Source: Nakamurella sp. PAMC28650
Lineage (GTDB): Bacteria; Actinomycetota; Actinomycetes; Mycobacteriales; Nakamurellaceae
Length of the DNA stretch: 64,000 bases
Direction of reading: 5' to 3'
Assembly: GCF_014303395.1 (NCBI RefSeq)
Contig: NZ_CP060298.1
Span: 3,491,001-3,555,000, forward strand
The position numbers and the translations under genes were made by a program. Below the pieces are notes generated by a model that was given only the letters and a program-made list of their open reading frames with translations, searched no databases and was not told the origin of the DNA. Positions 35,767-44,592 of this stretch are shown one piece after another. Numbering within the stretch: position 1 is the stretch's first letter; every line of letters starts with the position of its first letter.

Positions 35767-37185
35767 ATGGATCGTCGCGCAAAAATTGTCTGCACCCTTG
35801 GCCCCGCCACCGCCTCCGCCGAAGCGATCACCTCGTTGATCGAGGCCGGCATGAACGTCGCCCGGATGAACTTCAGCCACGGTGACTACGCCGACCACAA
35901 GATCGTCCACGGTCACGTCCGGGCCGCTGCCACCAAACTGGGCAAGACGGTCGGCATCCTCGCCGACCTGCAGGGCCCCAAGATCCGCCTCGGCCGGTTC
36001 TCCGACGGCCCCCACAACTGGGAGACCGGCAGCCAGGTCACCATCACGGTCGACGACATCATCGGCACCGCGGACCGGGTCTCGACCACCTACAAGGGCC
36101 TGGCGAACGACGCCCGACCCGGCGACCGCCTGCTCATCGACGACGGCAAGGTCGGCCTCGTCGTCACCACCGTGGTCGGCAACGACGTCAACTGCACCGT
36201 CACCGAGGGCGGGCCGGTCTCCAACAACAAGGGCATCTCGCTCCCCGGGATGAACGTCTCCGTCCCGGCGATGTCCGAGAAGGACATCTCCGACCTGAAG
36301 TTCGCACTCTCCCTCGGCGTCGACTTCATCGCGCTGTCGTTCGTCCGCTCGCCGGCCGATGTCGACCTCGTGCACGCGGTGATCGACGAGGTCGGTGCAC
36401 AGCGGGTCCCGGTGATCGCGAAGTTGGAGAAGCCCGAAGGCGTCGCCAACCTGGAGGCGATCGTGCTCGCCTTCGACGCCATCATGGTGGCCCGCGGTGA
36501 CCTCGGGGTCGAACTGCCGCTCGAGCAGGTCCCGCTCGTGCAGAAGCGCGCCGTGCAGATCGCCCGGGAGAACGCCAAGCCGGTGATCGTCGCCACCCAG
36601 ATGCTCGACTCGATGATCGAGCACTCCCGCCCGACGCGCGCCGAGGCCTCCGACGTCGCCAACGCGGTGCTGGACGGTGCCGATGCGCTGATGCTCTCGG
36701 GGGAGACCTCGGTCGGCAAGTACCCGTTCGTCACCGTCGCCACGATGGCCCGCATCATCGAGGCGGTCGAGGCGGAGACCACTGTCGTCCCGCCGCTGAC
36801 GCACGTCCCCCGCACCAAGCGGGGCGTCCTGTCCTATGCTGCCCGCGACATCGGCGAGCGTCTGGAGGCCAAGGCGCTGGTGGCCTTCACGCAGTCCGGC
36901 GACACCGTCCGGCGTCTCGCACGTCTGCACACCCACCTCCCGCTGCTGGCCTTCACCCCCCTCGAGTCCACCTGCAACCAGTTGGCGCTCACCTGGGGGA
37001 CCGAGACGTTCCAGGTCACCCCGGCCGAGACGACGGACGAGATGGTCGAACTCGTCGACGAGGCCATGCTCCAGGTGCCCGGCTACCACAAGGGCGACAC
37101 CGTCGTCATCGTGGCCGGGTCACCGCCCAACACCGCCGGTTCCACCAACCTGATCCGGGTCCACCGGCTGGGTTACAAGGACTGA
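35767..37185 (+). CDS. pyk: Pyruvate kinase
   Basis: Final glycolytic step, phosphoenolpyruvate plus ADP to pyruvate plus ATP. The 472-residue protein begins MDRRAKIVCTLGPAT as in the actinobacterial family. It shows MNFSHGDYADH, the catalytic Lys in VIAKLEKPEGV, the metal-binding VARGDLGVELP and DALMLSGETSVGKYP. The C-terminal allosteric domain follows. The start is set by family length and the upstream TACGAT. A strong hairpin ends the unit 17 bp after the stop. Confidence 0.96.
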   Translation: MDRRAKIVCTLGPATASAEAITSLIEAGMNVARMNFSHGDYADHKIVHGHVRAAATKLGKTVGILADLQGPKIRLGRFSDGPHNWETGSQVTITVDDIIGTADRVSTTYKGLANDARPGDRLLIDDGKVGLVVTTVVGNDVNCTVTEGGPVSNNKGISLPGMNVSVPAMSEKDISDLKFALSLGVDFIALSFVRSPADVDLVHAVIDEVGAQRVPVIAKLEKPEGVANLEAIVLAFDAIMVARGDLGVELPLEQVPLVQKRAVQIARENAKPVIVATQMLDSMIEHSRPTRAEASDVANAVLDGADALMLSGETSVGKYPFVTVATMARIIEAVEAETTVVPPLTHVPRTKRGVLSYAARDIGERLEAKALVAFTQSGDTVRRLARLHTHLPLLAFTPLESTCNQLALTWGTETFQVTPAETTDEMVELVDEAMLQVPGYHKGDTVVIVAGSPPNTAGSTNLIRVHRLGYKD

Positions 37186-37202
37186 AACCCGGCATCGACA
37201 CC

Positions 37203-37240
37203 GACAGCGGCGGCCCACCGAGAGGTGGGCCGCCGCTGTC
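37203..37240 (+). terminator. Strong hairpin terminator after pyk
   Basis: A perfect 17-bp GC-rich stem (GACAGCGGCGGCCCACC at 37203 with its complement at 37224) closes a GAGA loop. There is no T-tract, as is common in actinobacterial terminators. Confidence 0.8.
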
Positions 37241-37292
37241 GTCGGCAGGTGAGAAAGGACTCCGCCGTCCCCGGCACGACGACCAGTGGCAC

Positions 37293-37298
37293 TACGGT
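37293..37298 (+). promoter_or_regulatory. -10-like hexamer of tesB
   Basis: TACGGT ends 6 nt before the GTG at 37305, again the leaderless spacing. Confidence 0.4.
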
Positions 37299-37304
37299 GA
37301 TCTC

Positions 37305-38183
37305 GTGACCGACGCGAAACCTGCCACCGACGGTGGCGACGCAGTCGCCGCGCTGATCGCCCTGCTGGATCTGGAACGGTTGGAGGACAACCTGTTTCGT
37401 GGGGTCTCGCCGGAGAATTCGACGATGCGGGTGTTCGGTGGCCAGGTCGCGGCCCAGGCGCTGACCGCTGCCGGACGCACCGTGCCCGACGATCGTCGGG
37501 TGCATTCGCTGCACGCCTACTTCCTCCGCCCGGGCGATCCGGCGGTTCCGATCGTCTTCGAGGTCGACCGCACCAGGGACGGCCGGTCGTTCACCACCCG
37601 CAGGGTGATGGCCATCCAGCACGGCAAGGCGATCTTCACCCTCTCCAGTTCCTTCCAGCTGGATCAGGAGGGGCTGGACCATGGCGACCCGATGCCATCG
37701 GTCCCGGCCCCGCAGACCCTGCCCACCTGGGAGGAACGGGTCGCGGTGGCCTCTTCTCCGTTCATCGCGCTGAACCGGATCCCGCGGCCGTTCGACGTCA
37801 GATACGTCAACGACCCGCCCTGGTACAGCGGGGCCGAACCCCGGGAAGGGGCCAGGAACCAGGTGTGGTTCCGCAGCCACCGCCCGTTGCCGGACGACCA
37901 GCTCCTGCACGTCTGCATGCTGGCCTATCTCTCGGACCTGACGTTGCTGGACTCGATCCTGGCCACCCACGGGCTGGGCGGTTCGTGGGGGAAGGTCAAG
38001 CTGGCCTCGCTGGACCACGCGATGTGGTTCCACCGGCCGATCCGGGTCGACGACTGGGTGCTCTACGACACGCATTCGCCCAGTGCCTCCGGCGCTCGCG
38101 GCCTGGCCTCCGGTCACTTCTTCTCGGCGGACGGTGCCATGCTGGCGACCGTGGTCCAGGAGGGCCTCATCCGGGTCGTCTGA
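37305..38183 (+). CDS. tesB: Acyl-CoA thioesterase II
   Basis: Hydrolyses medium/long-chain acyl-CoA. The 292-residue product is a double hotdog fold. The first hotdog has FGGQVAAQALTAAGRTV and HSLHAYFLRPGD. The second has SLDHAMWFHRPIRVDDWVLY with the catalytic Asp, and ASGHFFSADGAMLATVVQEGLIR at the end (two consecutive motifs). Length is normal for TesB. It follows the pyk terminator, so it has its own promoter. Confidence 0.94.
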   Translation: MTDAKPATDGGDAVAALIALLDLERLEDNLFRGVSPENSTMRVFGGQVAAQALTAAGRTVPDDRRVHSLHAYFLRPGDPAVPIVFEVDRTRDGRSFTTRRVMAIQHGKAIFTLSSSFQLDQEGLDHGDPMPSVPAPQTLPTWEERVAVASSPFIALNRIPRPFDVRYVNDPPWYSGAEPREGARNQVWFRSHRPLPDDQLLHVCMLAYLSDLTLLDSILATHGLGGSWGKVKLASLDHAMWFHRPIRVDDWVLYDTHSPSASGARGLASGHFFSADGAMLATVVQEGLIRVV

Positions 38184-38205
38184 CGGGCAGACAGGAGAAT
38201 TTTCG

Positions 38206-39483
38206 ATGACGTTGGCCGGGTTGGCCCTGGTCCTGACCATCGGCCTGGTCGGACCGGTGCTGGCCACCCCCTCCCGGCTCCGCATCCCGGTCGTCGTCGG
38301 CGAGATCCTGGTCGGTGTGCTGTGCGGGCGTACCGGATTCGGATGGGTCAACGCCGACGACCCCGTGTTGTCGTTCCTGGCCTCCGCCGGATTCGCGCTC
38401 GTGATGCTCGTCGCCGGCAGCCACGTGCCGATCCGGAAGCGGGCGCTGCGGGCCCAACTCGGTCGGGGGATCGGTCTGGCCCTGGGCACCGGGATCCTCG
38501 CCGTGCCGACGGGGCTGGCGATCGCGGCGGTCACCGGCACCGGACACGGGCTGCTCTACGCGGTGCTGCTGGCCTCCAGTTCTGCGGCCCTGGTGATGCC
38601 GGTGATCGACGGTGCAGGCCTGAGCGGCGACAGGGTGATCGCCACCATCGTGCAGGTGGCCGTCGCGGACACGGTCTGCATCGTGGCGCTGCCGTTGGCC
38701 GAGAATCCGTCGAAGGCGGCGGGTGCGGCGCTGGGCGCGCTCGCGGTGATCGGCGCGGGCACCGTGGTACTGGTGGTGATGGTGCTGCTGGGCCGCTCGG
38801 GGGCGCTCCGGAAGTTGCAGAAGCTCTCCAAACGGCGCCACTTCGGGCTGGAACTGCGCTGGAACCTGATCATCGTGTTCTCGCTGGCCGGGCTGGCGCA
38901 GACGCTGGGCGTCTCGGTGATGCTGGCGGGCTTCGTCACCGGGATCGTCATCGCCAGTCGCGGTGAGCCAAGACGTCTTGCCAAGCAATTGTTCTCGGTC
39001 AGCGACGGGTTCCTGTCGCCGGTCTTCTTCGTCTGGCTCGGTGCCTCGCTCGACCTGCGGGCCATCCCCACCAACCCGAAGATGCTGCTGGCGGCCGGAC
39101 TGCTGGCCCTGTGTACGGCCGTGCTGCACGCCCTGGCGGCCTTCGCGGGTCAGCCACTGCCCCTGGCGTTGCTGGCCGGCGCCCAACTCGGTGTTCCGGT
39201 GGCGGCCGTGACCATCGGGACGCGGTCCGGCCTGCTGGTGCCGGGGGAGGGCGGAGCGATCCTGGCGGCGGCACTGGTCAGCATCGCCGTCGCCAGTGCG
39301 GCGGCCGCGTCGGCTTCGAGATCCAGGACCGCGAGCCCCTCGCCGGATCCTGCGCGAGACGCGCCGGCGGCCGGCCCCGGGGCTGCCGACCCTGCGGAGG
39401 CCGGCCCAGTTTTGACCGACCCCGGCGTGGCCGGGGTGACCGGCAAGAACGAGGATCAGTGCCCCCGGTCAGACTCGAACTGA
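38206..39483 (+). CDS. Kef-like cation:proton antiporter (CPA2 family)
   Basis: A 425-residue membrane protein with about 12 hydrophobic helices. It opens GLVGPVLATPSRLRIPVVVGEILVGVLCG, the start of the Na+/H+ exchanger fold (given here as its GLVGPVLA...VVVGEILVG parts). FAGLAQTLGVS-like helices and GFVTGIVIAS appear later, and helix 10 ends at VFFVWLGASLDLR. No TrkA-N domain is present. AGGAG stands 8 nt before ATG 38206. The last 60 residues are a Pro/Ala-rich tail, and its final 24 bases overlap a tRNA gene on the other strand. Ion specificity cannot be read from sequence. Confidence 0.88.
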   Translation: MTLAGLALVLTIGLVGPVLATPSRLRIPVVVGEILVGVLCGRTGFGWVNADDPVLSFLASAGFALVMLVAGSHVPIRKRALRAQLGRGIGLALGTGILAVPTGLAIAAVTGTGHGLLYAVLLASSSAALVMPVIDGAGLSGDRVIATIVQVAVADTVCIVALPLAENPSKAAGAALGALAVIGAGTVVLVVMVLLGRSGALRKLQKLSKRRHFGLELRWNLIIVFSLAGLAQTLGVSVMLAGFVTGIVIASRGEPRRLAKQLFSVSDGFLSPVFFVWLGASLDLRAIPTNPKMLLAAGLLALCTAVLHALAAFAGQPLPLALLAGAQLGVPVAAVTIGTRSGLLVPGEGGAILAAALVSIAVASAAAASASRSRTASPSPDPARDAPAAGPGAADPAEAGPVLTDPGVAGVTGKNEDQCPRSDSN

Positions 39484-39533
39484 CACTAAACGGGATTTGA
39501 ATCCGCTTCCTCTGCCAATTGGGATACGGGGGC
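39460..39533 (-). tRNA. tRNA gene with CAA anticodon (Leu?) and short variable arm
   Basis: A 74-nt cloverleaf on the minus strand. The acceptor stem GCCCCCG/CGGGGGC is perfect and the T arm is GTCAG-TTCGAGT-CTGAC. The D arm contains GG at 18-19, and the anticodon loop is TTCAAAT (anticodon CAA). The variable region has only five bases, whereas leucine tRNAs normally have a long arm. Base 31-39 of the anticodon stem is an A-C mismatch. CCA is not encoded. It is a real tRNA-like gene, but its charging identity is uncertain. Confidence 0.8.
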
Positions 39534-39774
39534 AGGCGACCCGCGAACGGGTCCTGGAAAGCCTACCTGCCCGCCGGTACCGGGTTTCCCCGGTGCCGAT
39601 CGACCCTCCCGGCGAGTCCGCGATCACACCCGATCCGGAACGGACGCGGCGCCGCGGGACCGCATCGTCACACAGGAGTTACATCCCCTCGGTACGCTCC
39701 CTGCGCGGCCGAATTCACGGCAGCACGCAAGACATCGGGGTCCGAGCACCGGACCCACAACCGGGAGGTGGCTG

Positions 39775-40359
39775 ATGACCAGTCCGCGTCGCGTTCTCAT
39801 TGCCGAGGACGAGGCCCTGATCAGGCTGGATCTCGCCGAGATGTTGGCGGAGGAAGGTTTCGAGGTCGTCGGCGAGGCCGGTGACGGGGAGGAAGCGGTC
39901 GCCCTCGCGATCAAGCTGAGGCCTGATCTGGTGATCCTCGACGTCAAGATGCCGAAGAAGGACGGCATCGACGCCGCCGCCGAGATCGTGGCCGGCCAGA
40001 TCGCCCCCGTGGTGATGCTGACGGCCTTCTCGCAGCGAGATCTGATCGAGCGCGCCAGGGATGCCGGTGCTATGGCGTACCTGGTCAAACCGTTCTCACC
40101 CGCGGATCTGCTGCCGGCGATCGAACTCGCGGTGGCCCGTTACGCCGAGATGGTGGCCCTGCGGGAGGAGGTCTCCGATGTCACCGCGCGTCTGGAGACC
40201 AGAAAGCTCATCGACCGGGCCAAGGGCCTGCTGATGACGAATCAGAAGATGACCGAACCGGAGGCGTTCCGCTGGATCCAGCGGACGGCGATGGATCGGC
40301 GCACGTCCATGCAGGCGGTGGCGCAGGCCGTGCTGGACGGCCTGGGGGCCAAGGCCTGA
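39775..40359 (+). CDS. pdtaR: ANTAR-domain response regulator (PdtaR-like)
   Basis: A 194-residue cytoplasmic regulator. The receiver domain (residues 5-120) has the acidic pair EDEALIRLD, the phospho-acceptor Asp56 in LVILDVKMPKKDG, and Lys in YLVKPFSP. The C-terminal ANTAR RNA-binding domain (about 125-190) has KLIDRAKGLLM and AFRWIQRTAMDRRTSM. ANTAR proteins act by antitermination at paired RNA hexaloops. A partner PdtaS-type kinase is not in the window. It sits near a tRNA and polA, like its mycobacterial counterpart. Confidence 0.92.
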   Translation: MTSPRRVLIAEDEALIRLDLAEMLAEEGFEVVGEAGDGEEAVALAIKLRPDLVILDVKMPKKDGIDAAAEIVAGQIAPVVMLTAFSQRDLIERARDAGAMAYLVKPFSPADLLPAIELAVARYAEMVALREEVSDVTARLETRKLIDRAKGLLMTNQKMTEPEAFRWIQRTAMDRRTSMQAVAQAVLDGLGAKA

Positions 40360-40734
40360 CCGATCGGTGGTGCCCGGTGACGCACCGGGACGGGACAGCA
40401 GCCGCACCGGGTCGCAAGATCACGATTTGGGCACCACTCGGCGTCGCAATGGTGATTTCCAGGTCATGCGAATAGCCTCCTGTTCTGCGGGCATGTCGGC
40501 TCAGGTCGGACTGCCGGCGAAGGCTGATCAGTAACCCGGCTGAAACAACTGTGCGTCAGGCTGCATCCGGCTTTGTTCGGACTACAGACCGCACCGGTGG
40601 TTCGCACCGGCCGGCAAGGTCGATCGGGGCTGTCAACTCTGGTCGTCGGAAACATCGCCGATCGCCGGTCGGGCGCAAGACGCACCATCCGTGCTGTGCA
40701 ACTTGCGCAGGACGGCCTTTGATGAGGAGGACAA
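40360..40734. other. 375-bp upstream region of the liv operon
   Basis: No gene. It contains a GlnR-like box at 40531-40546 and a good ribosome site (GAGGAGG, 40724-40730) for the TTG start. About 190 bp separate the box from the start, so the mRNA probably has a long leader. Confidence 0.6.
40531..40546 (+). promoter_or_regulatory. GlnR-like binding site
   Basis: GTAAC-CCGGCT-GAAAC matches the actinobacterial GlnR a-site/b-site consensus GTNAC-N6-GAAAC at all nine defined bases. The next half-site pair is less clear. It suggests nitrogen control of the importer that follows. Confidence 0.55.
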
Positions 40735-42060
40735 TTGCGAACTCGTTCAATCATTCGCGTGGTGGCTGTGGGAACGGCCGCCGCTGTCGTGCTCGCTGGC
40801 TGCGCCAGCAAGAGCTCGTCCAGCAGCAGCCCGTCCTCGAGTGCGGCCACCTCCGGTGGCGCAGCCGTGGCGGCACCGTCCGGCGGCGCGGCCACCGGCA
40901 AGACGCTGACCATCTCCACCGATCTCCCTCTGCAGGGCACTTCGGCCGGGCAGTCGGCGGACACCAACAAGATGATCCAGCTGTACCTGGACCAGATCGG
41001 CAACAAGGCCGGCAACTACAGCATCAAGTTGAAGACCTACGACGACTCCACCGCGGCCAAGGGCGCCTGGGACGACGCGGCCTGCGCAAAGAACGCCACC
41101 GATCACGTGGCCAACGCCGACGAGGTGGCCGTGATGGGCACCTTCAACTCGGGTTGCGCGAAGATCGAGGTCCCGGTGCTCAACCAGGACACCACCGGCC
41201 CGTTGCTGATGGTCTCCAACGCGAACACCAACCCTGGTCTGACCAAGACCTGGGACACCGGTGAGCCCGCGAAGTACTACCCGACCGGCAAGCGCAACTA
41301 CGCGCGCGTGGTCACCACCGACGACTACCAGGGCAACGCGGCGGCCAGCTTCGCGGCCAGCGACCTCAAGGTCAAGAAGTGTTTCGTCCTCAACGACAAC
41401 CAGACCTACGGGCTCGGCGTCGCGAAGGCGTTCTCCACCGCGGCCGCGAAGGCCGGCATCACCATCGTGGGCTCCGAGTCATGGGACGCGAAGCAGCCGA
41501 GCTACACCGCTCTGTTCCAGCAGGCGAAGTCCAAGGGTGCCGACTGCGTCTACCTCGGCGGCATCTACGACAACAACGGTGGTCAGTTGATCAAGGACAA
41601 GGTCGCAGTCCTCGGTGACAACACCGCGGTCAAGCTGATGGCACCGGACGGCTTCACCGGCTACAAGGATCTGCTGGCGCTGTCGCAGTCGGCCGGCATG
41701 TACCTGACCTTCGCCGGACTCACCACCGACCAACTGGTGTCCGGTGGCGGCCCTGCGGCCAAACTGATCACGGCGTTCAAGACCAAGTACGGCGCGGATC
41801 CCAATGGCAGCTACCCGCTGTACGGCGTGGCAGCGGTCCAGGTCATCCTCGCGGCGATCGCCAAGTCGGACGGCACGCGCAAGGGCGTGACGGACGCAGT
41901 GTTCTCCGGCAGCGGAATCACGATTCCGAAGGCGGAGTCGGTGACGGGCAAGGACATCGTCATCGACCCGAAGGCGGGTGACACGTCCGCGAAGGACATC
42001 ACCGTCGAGCTGGTCAAGGGCGGCAAGGAGACCTTCCTGAAGGCCCAGGCCGTCAACTGA
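40735..42060 (+). CDS. livK: Branched-chain amino-acid ABC transporter, substrate-binding lipoprotein
   Basis: Extracellular solute-binding protein (type I periplasmic-binding fold) of 441 residues. A signal peptide ends in the lipobox LAGC with Cys23, followed by a Ser/Ala/Gly-rich linker (24-55). The binding domain begins LTISTDLPLQGTSAGQSAD. The start is TTG, supported by GAGGAGG 4 nt upstream. It heads the livKHMGF-type cluster and is separated from livH by a long hairpin, typical of the higher dose needed for binding proteins. Ligand assignment (Leu/Ile/Val versus another amide or urea) is by family only. Confidence 0.92.
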   Translation: MRTRSIIRVVAVGTAAAVVLAGCASKSSSSSSPSSSAATSGGAAVAAPSGGAATGKTLTISTDLPLQGTSAGQSADTNKMIQLYLDQIGNKAGNYSIKLKTYDDSTAAKGAWDDAACAKNATDHVANADEVAVMGTFNSGCAKIEVPVLNQDTTGPLLMVSNANTNPGLTKTWDTGEPAKYYPTGKRNYARVVTTDDYQGNAAASFAASDLKVKKCFVLNDNQTYGLGVAKAFSTAAAKAGITIVGSESWDAKQPSYTALFQQAKSKGADCVYLGGIYDNNGGQLIKDKVAVLGDNTAVKLMAPDGFTGYKDLLALSQSAGMYLTFAGLTTDQLVSGGGPAAKLITAFKTKYGADPNGSYPLYGVAAVQVILAAIAKSDGTRKGVTDAVFSGSGITIPKAESVTGKDIVIDPKAGDTSAKDITVELVKGGKETFLKAQAVN

Positions 42061-42066
42061 TCCACC

Positions 42067-42115
42067 CCAGATGCCTGGGTCGCGGGCGAGAAGTCGCCCC
42101 GGCCCAGGCATCTGG
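42067..42115 (+). terminator. Hairpin between livK and livH
   Basis: Outer arms CCAGATGCCTGGG and CCCAGGCATCTGG form 13 perfect pairs, and an inner GGGCGA-GAAG-TCGCCC stem sits inside. There is no T-tract. It is probably a partial terminator or 3'-end stabiliser that favours livK expression. Confidence 0.65.
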
Positions 42116-42220
42116 CGTCTGACCTCCCCAGCTGCCCTGCGCGGCCACGACAACACGCTGGTGATCGATCTGCGGTCCGGACGGCGGCGGGAAGATCTCA
42201 CGGAAGGGTTCGTACCAACA

Positions 42221-43267
42221 ATGGCAACTCTTGTCATCGGCGGAACACGCCGGAAGGCCAAGGTCCGACTCGGACCCATTCTGGAGCGCTACATCGGGCT
42301 GGCCGTACTGGCTCTGGGCATCGTGTGGGTGATCTGGAACCTGATCGGGGATCCGTCCAGGTTCCTGGGGTCGATCCTGGTCGGGGCCCAGAACGGAATG
42401 CTCTACGCCCTCATCGCGCTCGGCTACACCATGGTCTACGGCATCATCGAGCTGATCAACTTCGCCCACGGTGATCTGTTCATGCTCGCCACCATCGTCG
42501 CGGCCAATGTGATGGTGCACATCTTCGGCGTCTCCAACCTGACCCTGGCCACCCTCCTGCCGTTGATCATCACGCTGGCCGTCGCGATGGCCTTCGGCGC
42601 TTTCATCAACGTCTCGGCGGAGTTCCTGGCCTACCGGAAGCTGCGCAACGCTCCGAAACTGGCCCCGCTGATGACGGCGGTCGGACTGAGCTTCATCTTT
42701 CGCGGCATCGCCCAGCAGGACTGGATCAACGGTTCCGCCCAGAAGAACTGGGACATCAACTGGGGTGGTCCGATCATCCAGGGGGTCTACCTCTACAAGC
42801 TCCTGCTGGTCCTGGTGGTGACGGTCCCGTTGCTCCTGGCCATGACGTACATCGTCGGCCGGACGAAGCGCGGCAAGGCCATGCGGGCGGTGGCCCAGGA
42901 CCAGGACGGCGCCCGTCTGATGGGGATCAACGTCAACGGCACCATCTCGTTCACGTTCGCTCTCGGCGGCGCGCTCGCCGGCGCGGCCGGCGTGCTGTAC
43001 TTCCTCGCGCAGACCCAGACCTACTACGACACCGGCACCCAACTCGGCCTGATCGCCTTCACCGCTGCAGTGCTGGGAGGAATCGGCAACCTCCTCGGTG
43101 CGGTCGTCGGCGGCCTCCTGATCGGTCTGATCCAGGGCATCAACGAGGGTGGCGCCCACGGGCTCGGCCAAGCCTGGTCGCAGTCCGTCGTCTTCCTCAT
43201 CCTGATCGTCTTCATGGTGTTCAAACCCGAAGGAATCTTCGGTCGCCGCACGACGGAAAAGGTGTAG
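42221..43267 (+). CDS. livH: Branched-chain amino-acid ABC transporter permease LivH
   Basis: Integral membrane permease of 348 residues with about eight helices. After a charged N terminus it shows GMLYALIALGYTMVYGIIELINF (read as LIALGYTMVYGII) and the cytoplasmic coupling loop MRAVAQDQDGARLMGINVNG. The last helices end VFKPEGIFGR. ATG 42221 follows GGAAGG at a longish distance. livM begins 3 bp after its stop. Confidence 0.94.
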   Translation: MATLVIGGTRRKAKVRLGPILERYIGLAVLALGIVWVIWNLIGDPSRFLGSILVGAQNGMLYALIALGYTMVYGIIELINFAHGDLFMLATIVAANVMVHIFGVSNLTLATLLPLIITLAVAMAFGAFINVSAEFLAYRKLRNAPKLAPLMTAVGLSFIFRGIAQQDWINGSAQKNWDINWGGPIIQGVYLYKLLLVLVVTVPLLLAMTYIVGRTKRGKAMRAVAQDQDGARLMGINVNGTISFTFALGGALAGAAGVLYFLAQTQTYYDTGTQLGLIAFTAAVLGGIGNLLGAVVGGLLIGLIQGINEGGAHGLGQAWSQSVVFLILIVFMVFKPEGIFGRRTTEKV

Positions 43268-43270
43268 CTC

Positions 43271-44590
43271 ATGAGTGCCTCTACTTCTCCGGGTCGCCGC
43301 GCCCGACTGGGTCACTACAAGTGGCCCAGCGGCTACGTGATCGTGATCGTCGGCCTGTTCCTGCTCTACCAGGAGATCCTCCCGCAGCTGAACTCGACCA
43401 TCTCCGGATCGGTGACCAGCTGGCTGCCGGTGGCAACGGTGGTCCAGTGCCTGATGTGGGCGATCATGGCGCTCGGCCTCAACGTGGTGGTGGGTTACGC
43501 CGGCCTGCTCGATCTGGGATACGTGGCGTTCTGGGCGCTCGGCGGGTACACCGCCGGCTGGTTGATGGCCGCACCGTTCAACTGGACCTGGAACGTCCAC
43601 CTGCTCACGTCGGTCCCCAACTCGAACGGGGGGACGCACATCAACTTCTGGTTCGTGATCATCATCGCGGGCGTGCTCTGCGCGATTCTGGGTCTGCTGA
43701 TCGGTGCTCCCACGCTGCGGCTGCGGGGCGACTACCTGGCGCTGGTGACGCTGGGATTCGGAGAGGTGATCACCCAGTTCTTCCGCAACAGCAACGACAT
43801 CGGCGGTTTCAACCTGGCCGGTGGTGACGGCGGGATCTCGGTGATCGACCCGATCGGGACCGGACCCTTCAACTACGTCGGCGTGCCCAAGGGATTGACC
43901 AACAACTCGACCGACAACATCTACAAGATCCTGGTTCTCGGTGCGCTGGTGGGGGTCTGCCTGTTCATCTCGCTCCGGATCCGGGAGGGTCGGCTCGGAC
44001 GCGCGTGGCTTGCGATCCGCGAGGACGAGCTCGCCGCCAGCATGATGGGGGTTCCGCTGGTGCGGGCCAAGCTGTCCGCCTATGCCGTCGGTGCATTCTT
44101 CGGCGGGATCGGCGGTGTGGCCAACGCCGCGGGTGTCACCGGTGCGGTTTCGCCGTCGGGGTTCGACTTCGGGAAATCGGTACTGGTGCTGCTGATGGTC
44201 GTGCTGGGCGGCATGGGCAACGTCTGGGGCGTCACCATCGGGGCCTTCCTGCTGGCCTGGCTCAACGGCACCGGGCTCCAGCAGATCGGTGTGCAGCTGG
44301 ACTCCTGGTTCGGTACGGATCTGGCGAACACGTTGCCCCGCTACAACTTCGTCATCCTGGGTGTTCTGCTCGTACTGATGATGCTGTTCCGGCGCGAGGG
44401 ACTGATCCCGGAGAAACGCACCAAGGCGCTCATGTCGACCCCCAACCGGACGGAGATGGAAGCGATGGGGGCCGACATCACCGAGGCCGAGGTGGAATCG
44501 GAGGTGTTCGAGCACGCCGACGCTGCGGAGGACGCCGAAATCGCCGCTACCGCAGGTGACGTCACTCCATCCTTGAACAAGGAGTCCTGA
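43271..44590 (+). CDS. livM: Branched-chain amino-acid ABC transporter permease LivM
   Basis: Second permease of the importer, 439 residues with about ten helices. Landmarks are GLNVVVGYAGLLDLGYVAFW, LRLRGDYLALVTLGFGEV and the coupling loop AIREDELAASMMGVPLVRAKL. The last 60 residues after RREGLIPEKR form an acidic hydrophilic tail (ITEAEVESEVFEHADAAEDAE) longer than in typical LivM. It is 3 bp from livH and 2 bp from livG. Confidence 0.94.
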   Translation: MSASTSPGRRARLGHYKWPSGYVIVIVGLFLLYQEILPQLNSTISGSVTSWLPVATVVQCLMWAIMALGLNVVVGYAGLLDLGYVAFWALGGYTAGWLMAAPFNWTWNVHLLTSVPNSNGGTHINFWFVIIIAGVLCAILGLLIGAPTLRLRGDYLALVTLGFGEVITQFFRNSNDIGGFNLAGGDGGISVIDPIGTGPFNYVGVPKGLTNNSTDNIYKILVLGALVGVCLFISLRIREGRLGRAWLAIREDELAASMMGVPLVRAKLSAYAVGAFFGGIGGVANAAGVTGAVSPSGFDFGKSVLVLLMVVLGGMGNVWGVTIGAFLLAWLNGTGLQQIGVQLDSWFGTDLANTLPRYNFVILGVLLVLMMLFRREGLIPEKRTKALMSTPNRTEMEAMGADITEAEVESEVFEHADAAEDAEIAATAGDVTPSLNKES

Positions 44591-44592
44591 CC

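Noticed and set aside
40418-40460. Similarity of AAGATCACGATT near 40420 to the repeat in the lgt tail
   Set aside because: The shared stretch is only about 11 bases and has no palindromic partner, so it is probably chance.
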